A DNA stretch of 64,000 nucleotides from Abelmoschus esculentus. Taxonomy: Eukaryota > Streptophyta > Magnoliopsida > Malvales > Malvaceae. Shown piece after piece: positions 46,734-58,421 of this stretch. The position numbers were made by a program, and so were the translations under genes. Within the stretch, counting starts at the first letter, position 1, and the number at the start of each line of letters is the position of its first letter. The stretch covers positions 7,968,501 through 8,032,500 of the forward strand of contig JAUCBN010000055.1 of assembly GCA_035048815.1 (NCBI GenBank). The letters run 5' to 3'. A model generated the notes under the pieces. The model did no database searches, had not been told where the DNA came from, and saw only the letters and a list, made by a program, of their open reading frames with translations.

Positions 46734-46972
46734 GGTCGGACACATAGTCACCCTTGTATACATGTTACCCCCACTACGCACGGTCGGACACAAAGTCACC
46801 CTTGTTTACGCATGGGTCAACTATATGCACGGTCGGACACAAAGTCACCCTTGTTTACATATAGGCAAGCTCTACACGCACGGTCGGACACAAAGTCACC
46901 CTTGTTTACGTGTAGGCAAACTCTACACGCACGGTCGGACACAAAGTCACCCTTGTTTACGTGTAGGCATCA
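46734..46972. repeat. 50-bp tandem repeat in the Tekay-like LTR
   Basis: Five units beginning GGTCGGACACAAAGTCACCC at 46734, 46782, 46831, 46882 and 46933. It produces a periodic peptide in two frames, which is an artefact. Confidence 0.9.
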
Positions 46973-48739
46973 TCATTATTCTCATTATTTTATAGTGCAC
47001 TCAATCCTAATGACATGTCATTTGTATTCGAATCTAAGGTTAGTGTTACTAAGCCAATATCAATTCCAATCATGCATGTTAACTTGCTGCTCATAATGCA
47101 CTCATTAAATGTTCATCATGTGAACTAAAAATCATGCTCAACGGCTTTATCAACATAGGCAAATAACCTCATCATAATCCAAATTCTTTTTCATGCTTAC
47201 ATAAACCATGAATACCTTAATAAACCATGCATTTTCAGCAATTAACACATGCATGCATCATTTCAAAATCAAATATATGCAATTCCAAAATCATATTGAA
47301 TCATTGTTCACATATATGCCATTACCGAAAATAACCGAAACTCGATATAGTGCATCAACATCATTTAAAACACTTACTCTTGAACTATGGAAAGTTTTCA
47401 CACTATTCCATAGTCCCCAAAACAGAACTGAACCAATGCGATTCACTTTAAAACCAAAACCACTCACCGACAAGCGAAACGAGCCCTCGCCGATGCTCCG
47501 ATGGCAACGCCAACGCACCAGCCACTTATGCACCTTCTTGCACTACCTCTACAACATTAAAAAAAACAGAGCATATTCACATCACAACATGCTCAAAACA
47601 ACAGCCACATTTAACCCTCACAAACCTATCGAAAACCTAGCCGAAAAGACCGAAACTAAGCCGAAACGCATCCGAAACAACATCAGCCCAAAACCTAATG
47701 AATCTAACATCTAATCCACCTCAATTATGAACCAAAAACACTTCCAAACCATCCTTATACCTCCAGCAACAAAAGAACACCTAAAACAGCCTAAAACCAC
47801 CTTAAAACACCACCGATTGCATTATTCCGGGATTAATTTATTGTTAACTCATTTCAAGACTCAATCAATCATTTAATTGACCTAATATCATAATTAAATC
47901 AACCTAAATCCAGCATCAATTTAGATCTCAAAAGATTTCACAAAATCCATCATAAAACTCATAGATCTTGAATTAAAAACACAAAATAAAATAGCAATAG
48001 TTGATGAGCAAGCCAATACTTGAGAATTTCAATAAAGAACCTTAGAAAAAGATTAAAAATCAGAATATTACCTTGAGACTAAATCCACCAAAAAGATGAG
48101 AAAAGCTTCCTTGATTTCCTTGAAAAAGATGTTGATTTTTGCAAAATTGATGAGTAGGTTTTGTAAAGAATGAAATGATGAATAAAATGAAGTAAATCTT
48201 GTAGAAAATGATGAAGAAATCAGCAAGTAATTGGAGAAATTTGGAGAAGAAGATGGATAGAAAATGAGAGAAAATCTTGAGAGAAAAGATGGGAAAATGG
48301 GAAGTTACAAAAGAAAATGGAATTATTAACTAAAATAAACAATTTAAAAACAATTTTGGCGGATAAATCATTAATTAAAAATAAATTGGGTTTATGGCCC
48401 TCTAAGAATTCTAAGTATGGCTTGCTTTCCAATTTAGTCACCAAAAATCCTAATTGCCAAAAATTACTAATTAAATGCCCAAAATTTTTTCCAAAATTAC
48501 AATTTAGTCACTAGTACAAAATTAGCCTAATTAAAAATCAAATTAAAGTTCAAATAATATTCCTTTAACTTTAAAACACCATTTTAATATTTTTAGAACC
48601 ATTTCACAAAATTATTACTTATCCGATTAAAATATTATTATTTTAATTTTTCCCAGAATAACGAACCCTAGGAATCCGATTCGACCCGAATTGAATTTCC
48701 CCAACTAACACTTAAACTACTAACCCCAAAACCGGGATG

Positions 48740-49921
48740 TTACAACTCTCCCCCTCTTAAGAAAATTTTGTCCTCGAAATTCTTACCTGAAGCAAACAAG
48801 TGAGGAAACTGCTCCTCCATATTTTTCCTTGTCTCCCAAGTTGCCTCTTCAACACCTCGGTGTCTCCACAGCCCTTTAACCAAATCTATGGTCTTCCCTC
48901 GAAGAACCTTTGTATCCACATCTAAGATCTTCACCGGTTCTTCCTCATAACTCATATCCGTTCTTAACTCAATTTTCTCAACCGGAACAACATGAGAGGG
49001 ATCCGATCTATACTTACGAAGCATCAATACATGAAAAACATCATGCATCCTACTTAACTCTTCCGGCAACCTCAACCGATAAGCAACAGGACCAACACGC
49101 TCCAACACCTCATACGGCCCAATGAAACGAGGACTCAACTTACCCTTACGTCCGAACCTCATCACTTTCTTCCACGGCGAAACTTTTAGAAACACTTTGT
49201 CCCCGACATCATACTCTATCTCTCTACGCTTCAAATCGGCATAAGACTTCTGTCTATCTGAAGCCTCCTTGAGCTTAGCACAAATAAGCTTAACTTTCTC
49301 ATCCGTATCTTTCAACACTTGTGGTAAAGAAACATACTTTTGTCCAACTTCCTTCCAACACAAAGGTGTACGACACCTACGCCCATATAATGCCTCAAAC
49401 GGTGTCATCTGTATACTTGCCTGATAACTATTATTGTAAGCAAACTCCACCAAAGGCAACTGCTTCTCCCAAGAACCTTGAAACTCAATGATGCAACATC
49501 TCAACATATCCTCCAAGGTCTGGATCACACGTTCAGACTGACAATCTGTCTGTGGATGATAAGCTGTACTAAAGCTAAGCCTCGTACCCAAAGCAACTTG
49601 CAAACCCTTCCAAAACTTAGAAGTAAAACGCGGATCTCTATCCGATATGATCGACTTAGGCACATCATGCAACTTCACCACCTCAGAAACATACAACCCT
49701 GCTAACTTATCCATAGAATACGTCGTATGCACGACAATAAAATGTGCACACTTCGTAAACCTATCAACAATCACCCATATAGAATCCTTTTTGGACGGCG
49801 TCAAGGGTAACCCCATCACAAAATCCATAGTCACTCTCTCCCACTTCCACTCTGGAACTTGAACCGGTTGCAACAAGCCTACAGGAAACTGATGTTTAGC
49901 TTTCACCCGCTGACACACCAT
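48740..49921 (-). pseudogene. pol: Tekay-like integrase catalytic core and chromodomain-like tail
   Basis: This is the continuation of pol after the TGA at 49925-49927, in the same frame. It starts at CMVCQ, the second half of the integrase zinc domain. The core has MDFVMGLP, IISDRDPRF and HPQTDCQSERV (D, D, E); the usual Gly of TDGQSE is Cys here. Then come GDKVFLKVSPWKK, KLSPRFIGPY and a chromodomain-like end (VKGLWRHRGVEEATWE). The last residues GGEL and the TAA (48742-48740) overlap the first bases of the 3' LTR (TGTAAC), so the LTR supplies the stop codon. Confidence 0.9.
48745..48758 (-). other. Polypurine tract of the minus-strand Tekay-like element
   Basis: AAGAGGGGGAGAGT on the minus strand, directly before the LTR start TGTAACATCCC. 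The plus-strand DNA primer would be cut here. Confidence 0.9.
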
Positions 49922-49924
49922 ACA

Positions 49925-51166
49925 TCACGATACAAACTCTGTCACATCCTTCTTCAAACCAACCCAAAAGTACACACTCTTGAGATCCCTATACATCTTC
50001 ACACTACCCGGATGCATAGCAAACGGACTAGTGTGTGCCTCAGCCAAGATAGCTTGCCTTAACTCAACATCATCCGACACCACAATCCTGCCTTTAAAAC
50101 ACAACACCTCATCATCATCAAAATGATATTCGGTCGGTCTGCCTTCCGCAATATCCTCCACAAAAGGCACCAAAGCCTCGTCCTCTAACTGTTTCGCCTT
50201 TATCATCTCAACCAAGATAGGTTTTACTTGCAACTCCGCCACTAAACCACCTTCGTTTGAAATACTCAACTTAGCAAACATCGCCCTTAACTCAACCGCC
50301 GCCTTACGGCTCAAAGCATCAGCTACCACATTAGCTTTCCCCGGATGATACTCAATAGACAAATCATAATCCTTAAGCAACTCCATCCATCTTCGTTGCC
50401 TAAGATTTAGATCCTTTTGCGACATGAGATACTTCAAATTCTTGTGATCCGTGTATATAGTACACTTCTCACCATACAAATAATGTCTCCATATCTTTAA
50501 AGCAAACACAACCGCCGCAAGCTCCAAATCATGCGTCGGATAATTCTTTTCGTGCACCCTTAACTGTCTAGAAGCATAAGCCACAACCTTCCCTTCTTGC
50601 ATCAGAACGCATCCAAGACCAACATATGATGCATCACTATAAACCACAAAATCCTTACCGGACTCGGGTTGCACCAACACCGGAGCACTAGTCAACACCT
50701 CTTTTAACTTCTCAAAACTCTTTTGTTGACTTTCTTTCCACTCAAAAGGAACCTTCTTTTGCAAAAGCTTGGTCATAGGAGCAGCAATGCTCGAAAACCC
50801 CTCAACAAACCTACGATAATAACCTGCCAAGCCCAGAAAACTCCGAACCTCTGACACCGACTTTGGTTGCTTCCAACCCATAACAGCCTCTATCTTTTTC
50901 GGATCAACACTAATACCCTTTTCCGACACCACATGACCAAGAAACACCACTTCCTTCAACCAAAACTTACATTTACTTAACTTAGCATACAATTGGTTCT
51001 CCTTCAACGCTTGCAACACTATCCGCAAATGCCGATCATGATCTTCCTCGGTACGTGAATACACAAGGATATCATCTATGAATACCACCACAAAATGATC
51101 CAAGTATTCATGAAACACTCGGTTCATCATATCCATAAAAGCAGCAGGTGCATTTGTCAACCCAAA
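49925..51166 (-). pseudogene. pol: Tekay-like RT (second half), RNase H and integrase start
   Basis: The frame resumes at LTNAPAAF after a 1-bp deletion near 51166. RT catalytic motif FIDDILVYSR, then FLGLAGYYRRFV; RNase H YSDASYVGLGCVL and TDHKNLKYL; then DALSRKAAVELRAMFAKLS with no intron, in contrast to the nested plus-strand element. The integrase zinc domain starts (AHTSPFAMHPGSVKMY) but ends at TGA 49925-49927, where relatives have Arg or Lys; CGA to TGA is the likely change. Confidence 0.92.
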
Positions 51167-53301
51167 GGCATCACCAAAAACTCATAATGTCCATACCTTG
51201 TCCGAAACGCTGTTTTCAACACGTCCTCTTCTTTCACCTTCAACTGATAATACCCTGACCTCAAATCAATCTTGGAGAACACACTTGCTCCTCGAAATTG
51301 ATCAAACAGATCGTCAATCCTCGGCAAAGGATACTTATTCTTCACGGTCAACTTATTCAACTGCCGATAATCAATGCACATCCTCATAGTGTCATCCTTC
51401 TTCTTCACAAACAACACCGGCGCACCCCAAGGTGATACGCTCGGTCGAATGAAACCTCGGTCAAGCAACTCTTGCAACTGCATCTTCAACTCCTTTAACT
51501 CCTTAGGTGCCATGCGATAAGGAGCAATAGACACCGGGTTAGTACCAGCATAGGTCTCGATACTAAACTCCACATCATGATCGGGAGGTAACCCTGGCAA
51601 CTCCTTAGGAAAAACTTCTGGAAAATCGCGCACTGTTCGAATGTCCTGCACCCGAACGTCCCCTATACCCGGATTCATCACATAAGCTAGGTATGCCATA
51701 CCACCATGTTGCAACATCTTTTCCGCTTGTAAAGCTGAAACCACATTTGACAAGAATCCGATATACTCACTCTTTACCACCACCTCACTACCATCCAACA
51801 ACCTCAAGGTAACCTTCTTCTTTTCAAAGTCGACCACCGTTCGGTGCTCCGTCAACCAATCAACCCCCAAGATAAGATCAAAACCATGAAACGGCAACTC
51901 CATCAAGTCGACCTTAAAGACATGTCCTTGAACCTCCAACGGACACCTTTTATACAACCTCCTTACTGTAACCGTCTCACCCAAAGAACTAGTAACCACA
52001 ACACCTACGTCTAAAACCTTAACCGGAATATCCAACAAATATGCATGCTCACTCAAAACATAAGAATGCGTAGATCCCGAATCTATCAAAGAAAACAACG
52101 GTACATTTTGCAAAGAAAAGGTACCTGCCACCACATTTGTAGCATTACGAGTCCCACGTTGAGCATAAACCTTTCGTCCATCTCCCTGCCTCTGGAAAGG
52201 ACCTCGACCACGTCCACGTCCTCTACCAGGCATCAAAGCGGCCTCAGCACGATCACCCGACTCACCAGCAAACCTTGGGCAATCACGCCTCACATGATCC
52301 TTCGATCCACATCCCATACAAGCACCAGTGGCCCACCAGCACTCCCCTGGATGGCGCCTAGAACACAAGTTACAGACTGGAGCATCACCACCACCTCTAC
52401 CATAGTGTTGAGCACAACCACCGCGTCCAAAGTCACCTTGGCGTCGGTCAGCTCTGTATCGGTTGTCCCGAAACCTCTTACTCTTATTACCTTGTGCACC
52501 AGCCTCAGCAGGCCTCTTACCAACATCGGTAGACTTCCTAGCCTCCCTTAGAGACTCCTTGACATCCTTAGCCCTATTAACCAACACGTCAAACTCGGTG
52601 TACTCAGCGGCTAACAGATATGTCTTAATCTCGGGATCCAACCCATAACGGAACCTATCACACCTCTTCCGGTCAGTAGGAACCAACTCAGGAGCATAGT
52701 GGCTCAACCTAATAAACTGTATCTCATACTCAGCTACTGTCCTAGCCTCCTGTACCAAGGACATAAACTCTCTCTTCCTTGCATCCTCATATTGTGGCCC
52801 CAAAAACTTCCGCACAAAAGCGGTCCGAAAGTACTCCCAAGTCAGGTTAGCAGTATCTACACCAGCTTTCGTGGTGATCCACCAACGATAAGCATCTCCC
52901 TGAAGCAGAGAAACTACACAACCCAGCCTCCTAGTATCCTGACAGTCTATCTGATCCAAAATCCTCTCCGTACTAGCCAACCACTCCTCAACCAAGCTCG
53001 GATCTGATCCACGGAACTCTACACTGCCCAAACTACACAAACGCTCTAAAGGTAGACCCGGTGTAACCACCACAGCAGGAGCAGGAGCCGGGATATGCAC
53101 TCCAACAACAACAGCCTGAAACGCACCCGCCATAGCCTGTATAAGCGGAGCGAACTCTCTAAACTGGCCTTCCAAAGGAACTGGAGACACACCCACAGGT
53201 GGAGGAGGAGGAAGCGGCTCTTCCCTAGCGGTCGCCTCACCCTCAGCCTGACCCTCGATGATCATATTCGCACTAGCACGCGTCTCGCGTCTCGGTGGCA
53301 T
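51157..53301 (-). pseudogene. gag-pol: Tekay-like gag, protease and first half of RT
   Basis: Start taken at ATG 53301 (MPPRRETRAS); an earlier in-frame ATG at 53325 is possible. The gag core shows SLLQGDAYRWW, EYFRTAFVRKF and a DRFRYGL block. A zinc knuckle CMGCGSKDHVRRDC (CX2CX4HX4C) lies near 52320-52280, with an Arg/Gly-rich stretch after it. Protease: LIDSGSTHSYV near 52085. RT: KNKYPLPRIDDLFDQ and KIDLRSGYYQ. The frame ends VMPLG then TGA; relatives have VMPFGLTNAP, so a single T has been lost near 51166. Gag would form the particle, protease would process it, and RT would copy the genomic RNA. The lesion removes the RT active site from this frame. Confidence 0.92.
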
Positions 53302-53592
53302 TTTCCAAAAACTCCATACATGCAATTTAAAACATGATATTAAAACATAATAAACTTATATTCGGGCAAGATCCAAGGGAAACCTGAGAAGCATTTGAAA
53401 ATATATTGGCATTGACAATGTGTAACCGTTATCCCTTTTAAACCATCATCACTCAAATACAATCATCATGCATATATATTCAACAAGTTGACAACATAAC
53501 AAGTTCAATCACACATTTAGAAAACCTAACCACACACTTTAGCAAACCTAACCACATACTTTAGTTAACCCGGCCACACACTTTAGTAAACC

Positions 53593-53606
53593 TGGCTCTG
53601 ATACCA
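53593..53606 (-). other. Primer binding site, initiator tRNA-Met
   Basis: TGGTATCAGAGCCA on the minus strand, 5 bp from the LTR end. That LTR end reads TATA where the other copy has TACA, so the terminal CA is mutated. Confidence 0.92.
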
Positions 53607-53611
53607 CCAAA

Positions 53612-54406
53612 TATAACCCCCTTAGCCCGGCCTGGACGGAACCGGCACTATCGGGTCACACGGGGAATATCGAACTAAACCCGTTAAGGTCCAATTCGAT
53701 AAACAACCCTGAAAACCTATATGTTTTTTTTATTTAACTAGATGCATAACTTAGTTCCTATGCGTGTCGAGGTCATGCGTAACGAGAATGGTAACGTTCG
53801 ATTCACAATTGATCGTTCAATCATTACACATATACTTAAGGACTAAAATGTAATTATTTTTAATTTGAACATCAAATCAGAAATTCAGTCTACCAAAGTT
53901 CAATTAAACATGCATAGCATACTCACCATAAAATTCAAATCAGTCGAAGCATCATAACATCCCCAATTTCATGTTTCATTGTTTAGGGACCTAATTGTAA
54001 AGCTCACAATATCATAGGGACTAAATCTATCATTAATTTACCAATGCGAATTCAAGTTAACATCATGCATCCTGGTGATGGTATAACACTCAATATCATT
54101 CATTGCATCTATATTCGATCATGGAAAGTCATCCGACCCTAAACATATTTTTTTTCCATACTTAAAATGTCATTTTTGGGTCTCGGTATCGATACCTAGG
54201 GTCTCGGTATCGATACCCTATCGTGGAGCTAGCCTCCTTGCACTTCGAAGGCTATTGGTATCGATACCCCCATAGGTGGTATCGATACTCCAGCGTCCAG
54301 TGGAGTAATTGCATCGAACCATGATTCGAACCACCCCAACAAGTTTGAACATTCTAAGTTAATTCCACCCATTCAAACATAATCATTAATCACCCATAAC
54401 TATATG
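53612..54406 (-). repeat. 5' LTR of the minus-strand Tekay-like element, 3'-terminal 795 bp
   Basis: Matches 45250 to about 46095 with about 2% substitutions and one deletion of about 55 bp near 54340 (between AACCACCCCAA and CAAGTTTG). It is interrupted after CTATATG, where the other LTR continues CATGATTTCC. Confidence 0.93.
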
Positions 54407-55545
54407 TGATAAGTGCTCAACACACTATCACTTTCTACTCCTTTTATCGGCATTTATCACCAAATATTCACCCACTTGAATCAATGCATATGCCTAATGT
54501 GATATATTTAGAAGTTATACTTAAATAGATACTATTTACAGAAAAAGGCACGTTTTACTACATTTTCATATCTGTGCAGGAGAACCAGTGCCGCGGCAGA
54601 GACAAGGCCGAGGCAGGACCTGATGCCGAGGCAGCATCAGGAAGACAGGAAGCAAAGTGATAGGCGATGGAAAGACAAAAATCCAAGGAACGTGTCTGGA
54701 CTTGAAGCCCATGAATCGGAGCTGGCTAGCACAAGGAAAAGCCCAAAGGAAGACCACGTGGGAAAGCCCCCTTAGCCGAATTCAAACTTGGAAATATATT
54801 ATTATTATGTACTTGACTTGTTCCCTACTCCAAGTTGTATTCTACTTAGGAAAGGTTTACCCTAGGTCTAGCCTATATAAAGACCTAGCCACCCAATGTA
54901 ATAGATATCGAAATACCTAGGGAGAGCCGACTTCTACTCTTGTTTCTTTCCTCCCCATCATGTTCTAAAACCTTCATAGGGTTTAGGTGAAGGTTGTGGA
55001 GTATTTGTGAGAGGAGATTGTACTTTATCTTTCATTCAATGCAATAAAGATTATCAAGGTTTGCTTATCCTTTGTTATTCGTTGTTCTTGCATTCAAGCC
55101 CGGGAGGGAAGTTTGTAAGTGATCCATTTATCTAAGCTCGGGAGAGCTAGATTCACGAAAGGGGTAAGTACGGTGTTTCAATCGCGAAATACTAACTCGG
55201 CCTAGGGATAGGTTAAGAGTTTCAGCGGCTAAAAGAAGTGTGAGATTGGTTGGTGAGTATAATTGGTTCACGCCGGGAGGTATCATCAAGGACTAGTCAT
55301 CAACAGCACTCTGACTTAGTGATAAGCGGAGTCATTCAAGGACACTTTGTCGAACTTTAGTAAAGTCTGCCCACGAGCAAGGGATTGCCGCGGCGGACAG
55401 CGTTATCGCTGCCCAGGCAGTAAACTGCAGTGCTGCCGAGGCAGAGATATGCGATTGCATTGGATAAAGACAAGTCAATCAAGTCCACAATACAATACAA
55501 CTGGATCCTGGCACATCTTTCTCTCTGATATTTCGACACTTTTAT
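54407..55545 (+). mobile_element. Athila-like LTR copy 4, interrupted near its end
   Basis: Begins TGATAAGTGC after CTATATG of the Tekay LTR. It keeps the 18-bp segment lost from copies 2 and 3 and has TATATAAAG near 54870 and AATAAA near 55043. Similarity ends around 55530-55556, after CTCTCTGATATTTCGA; the last 190 bp or so are not in the window. The LINE begins here, so the remainder may lie past 64000. Whether this was a solo LTR or the left LTR of a full element cannot be seen. Confidence 0.88.
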
Positions 55546-56326
55546 TTATATTTCGATAACTCTGATTGTTGCGATTGGCTTGTTCATACTCGAACGCTTC
55601 TTTGCTGGCAAGTAAGTGAGTTACTTCTGGTCACAATATTTACAAACTTTATTCTTGCTTCTCTGCTTAATTTCATTTTCTTTAATTTTCAATCTTGTTA
55701 CTCTTATTATATATCTATTATTCTTTATATTCTCCATCTGCATTCACCACCCCTTCTAAGGGGTTTCTCCAACACCTTCTCTGGTGTATTTTTGTCAAAC
55801 AAGTTATCTTGTTCTACTACTTTTCCAGTTCTTTATGAGTTTGTGCAAGTCGAACTTAATATATACCCTAAGTCCTCCCTTTATCAAACTATAAATTGTA
55901 CTACTACATCACTCAGAGTATATCTTTTACTGACATCTATTTATTCTCAAATACCTAAACCTTCTCATATCAAAGGCGATAAGTTATTTATTCTTACTTC
56001 TTATCTTATACAATATACTAATATATATTCTAAATTATTATTATCACGTTAAACAATATTTCACTTATTCTTAAATTCCTACAACTTTTTCTATACTAAA
56101 TTGTTATTATAACTATTTTTTATATATTCCATATAATATTAATTTTCTTATTTACTATTTATCTTTTCAAAAATACTTCACTTATAATCCTTGTATACTT
56201 CAAACTCTTTCTCTCCTATATATAACCACCCATCCCTCTCATATTTTTTCATCTCCAATACTCACAACATGCCTCCCTCTCTTTTTCTCTCTTCTTTGTC
56301 GCTTTAATTTTGCCAACCTCTTACCT
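55546..56326 (+). other. LINE 5' leader
   Basis: AT- and pyrimidine-rich sequence before ORF1 with no supported gene; an 86-codon open frame at 55792 has no recognisable features. A segment around 55745-55800 (CACCACCCCTTCTAAGGGG and on) resembles 58190-58245, suggesting that part of the leader is also duplicated. Confidence 0.6.
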
Positions 56327-57711
56327 ATGGATTCCAAGACCTTTCTCCAACAACTCAAAAATTTTCAATTTACTGATGATGAGCAAGCAACTATCTTTCA
56401 ACCAAGTATCTCTTGGGATTCCTCTGAAGAGGAAACACATTCCACCCTACTCGGGAATCTTGTATCCTCCAAAGAAATAGATGATCAGGTGATTGTCAAA
56501 GCTTTTACTGGAATCTAGACTAAGACCAAGCTTGTTTCTATGTGAATCTTGAAACCACGTCTGTTTCTCATCCGTTTCAAAGATGAGAAGATCAAGGATG
56601 ATATCCTGGCCAGGGGACCTTGGACATAAAAGGATGAATGGCTTGCTCTAACTCAGTACAATCCTACTATCAGTCTTGATGAACATTCCTTTATAACGAT
56701 GAATATTTGGGTACGTATCTATAACATTCCACCCATTTTTCTTGCATCGGAGGAATCTGCCAATAATATTGGCGAATCACTAGGGACCATAATTGGAACA
56801 ATGATAAAAATCGACACTAGGAAAATTGACTTCAATATGGTTGACTACCTTCGGGTCGGACTAGCGCTAGATGTTACACACCCAATTAGGCGTTGTGTTG
56901 CTATTGGTGGGGGATCTTCTACACGATTCTGCCTCCTTCAATATGAACGTCTCCCTACTATTTGTCACTGTTGTGGCAGAGTTGGTCACTCATTGGATTT
57001 TTGTCCTCTCCCGATTGATTCAAGACCTGAACAACTCTAATATGGCGACTGGCTACTACATGTTCCTAAAAAGAAGGATGCACAACCTACACAGAGAGGT
57101 CGCATTCGTTATATTGCCAAAGAATCCAATGCTCATCCACTGCCAACATCCTCCCAAACCTCCAATTCCAATAATAAAGACAAAGCCCCTATGTCGCCTT
57201 CTCCTTCCAACACCAATGGAAAAGGTAAAGCCTACTCCGGTTAATGACTGCGAGTCTATTCCAAATATCGACCCCTTGCATAATATCCCAAAGGGCTCTA
57301 GACTTCTCCCAACCATTGCTAGTAAACTATCCGCTCGTAGATGTCCTCCACAACCATTGCAAATGGTTTTTCCTGATCAAGGCTCTAATATTACTACCCG
57401 GCAAAAGACTAATGACAACACTAGGGAGGTGAGCTTACTGGAACCTGAACTCCAAGATTTGGAGGCTGATCTAGCCAATGACCTTGATTTCTAGGAGGCA
57501 GCCGAATGGCTTGATACTGCGCCAACTCCTAAGCGAATTGTCCGCCCTTCTTCAAATAGAGGTGCTAAGAGAACTCCACCTTCATATGAGAATAACAGAC
57601 TTAAACGACTCAGAGCGTCTAACAAGGCACCTATTGAGAAAGTTGGGATGAACAACGCAAAAAACTCTTCGGCGGAGGTTGACCTTGATCAACCCCGCCG
57701 AGCAACATGAT
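56327..57711 (+). pseudogene. LINE ORF1, nucleic-acid-binding protein, broken
   Basis: ATG at 56327 (MDSKTFLQQL). In-frame stops at 56516 (TAG), about 56552 (TGA), about 56627 (TAA) and 57038 (TAA). Between them lies a DUF4283-like region (FLIRFKDEKIKDDILARGPW, then NIWVRIYNIPP) followed by a CCHC knuckle CHCCGRVGHSLDFC near 56970. A frameshift around 57250-57400 moves the tail into another frame, which ends in PRRAT and a TGA sharing ATGA with the next start. In L1 elements ORF1 coats the RNA; this copy cannot make the protein. Confidence 0.85.
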
Positions 57712-57967
57712 ACTCTTCTGTTGGAACTGTCCGGGTATTGGCACCGCCCTGACAGTTCATATTTTGCAACGTGTTGTCTCTAAGCATGATGCCGTTTATC
57801 TTCTTTTTCTTTTTTCTAGTTTTTTCAGTTTATTGGTCTATCTTTGGATCAAGTTAGGAATGCGTGGCTGCATAGCCTTTGTTTTTAGGCCTTTTTATTC
57901 ACGACTTTCTTTTATTTGGAATAATACCTTTATTGCTTTGTTTTTTTTACTATTTATATTATTTTGA
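57707..57967 (+). pseudogene. LINE ORF2 start, first and diverged copy
   Basis: ATG at 57707 overlaps the ORF1 stop (ATGA). FCWNCPGIGTA, QRVVSKHDAV, KLGMRGCIA and SFIWNN align one for one with the second copy at 58418, but intervening residues are hydrophobic because the DNA has become very T-rich. The frame stops at 57965. It is a dead partial endonuclease domain, not a membrane protein. Confidence 0.75.
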
Positions 57968-58421
57968 TGTTTTTATTTCTTTCTTCTTTATGCTTATGTT
58001 GTTGAATCTGTTTGATATCTTTGTGTCCATGCTTTCTTTACTCTTGAACAACCTTCCTTCAACATACTTTCTACCAAGCATACTCCTTCTCGCTAACTGT
58101 GCTTATCTTTATATGCCACCCTTCCAAAGGATTTTTAATAACACTTTCCACCTTTACCTTCTTCAAACTATTATTTTCTTTTTTATTATACCACCCTTGA
58201 TAGGGATCTTAACCAACACATCTTATTGTGTATTTTCCAATTTTTTAAATCCACACCAAATCTCGATTAGAGGTTCCAAGCAAACATTACCTTCTGATGT
58301 GGGCAACAAACACAAGAGGCCTCGTCCTTCTACCAAGGCTTCTACTGGAAAAGCTGGGATGAGCAGCGGAAAAAACTCTCCAACGTCGGTTGACGGTGAT
58401 CAGCCCCGCCGAGTAAAATGA
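57968..58421 (+). pseudogene. T-rich segment and second copy of the LINE ORF1 tail
   Basis: 57968-58250 is T-rich without recognisable coding; its last part resembles the LINE leader near 55750. From about 58265 the frame ending at 58421 encodes a basic tail (KHKRPRPSTKAS, then DQPRRVK) homologous to the first ORF1 tail ending at 57711. The stop TGA again shares ATGA with the ORF2 start at 58418. Confidence 0.65.

Larger units (their letters stand above)
45250..48744 (-). repeat. 3' LTR of the minus-strand Tekay-like element
   Basis: 3495 bp; on the minus strand it begins TGTAACATCCC and ends GGGGGTTACA. It holds a cluster of the palindrome GGTATCGATACC or its core (45823-46013) and a 50-bp tandem repeat (46734-46972). 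No gene is supported in it; the open frame at 46716-47096 is only the translation of the tandem repeat. Confidence 0.94.
45250..54406 (-). mobile_element. Tekay/Del-like chromovirus on the minus strand, interrupted in its 5' LTR
   Basis: Read on the minus strand: part of the 5' LTR (54406-53612), tRNA-Met primer site, gag-pol (53301-48740), purine tract and complete 3' LTR (48744-45250). Gag-pol has only two lesions: a 1-bp deletion near 51166 and a TGA at 49925-49927. The 795 bp of 5' LTR present differ from the 3' LTR at about 17 sites plus a deletion of about 55 bp, roughly 2% substitution. The remaining 2.7 kb of the 5' LTR is displaced by the insertion at 54407 and should lie beyond the window. 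At the left it inserts into satellite B after TTAGTTAT. Confidence 0.93.

Noticed and set aside
46716..47096. Protein with periodic GRTQSHPC repeats
   Set aside because: Direct translation of a 50-bp tandem repeat in the LTR, open in two frames at once.
47208..47714. 168-codon open frame in the minus-strand Tekay LTR
   Set aside because: It lies inside the LTR, has low-complexity composition and no motif; the matching part of the other LTR is not in the window, so it cannot be tested for conservation.
57707..58421. Multi-span membrane protein
   Set aside because: Hydrophobicity comes from T-rich decay of a LINE ORF2/ORF1 segment; both ends align with LINE proteins.
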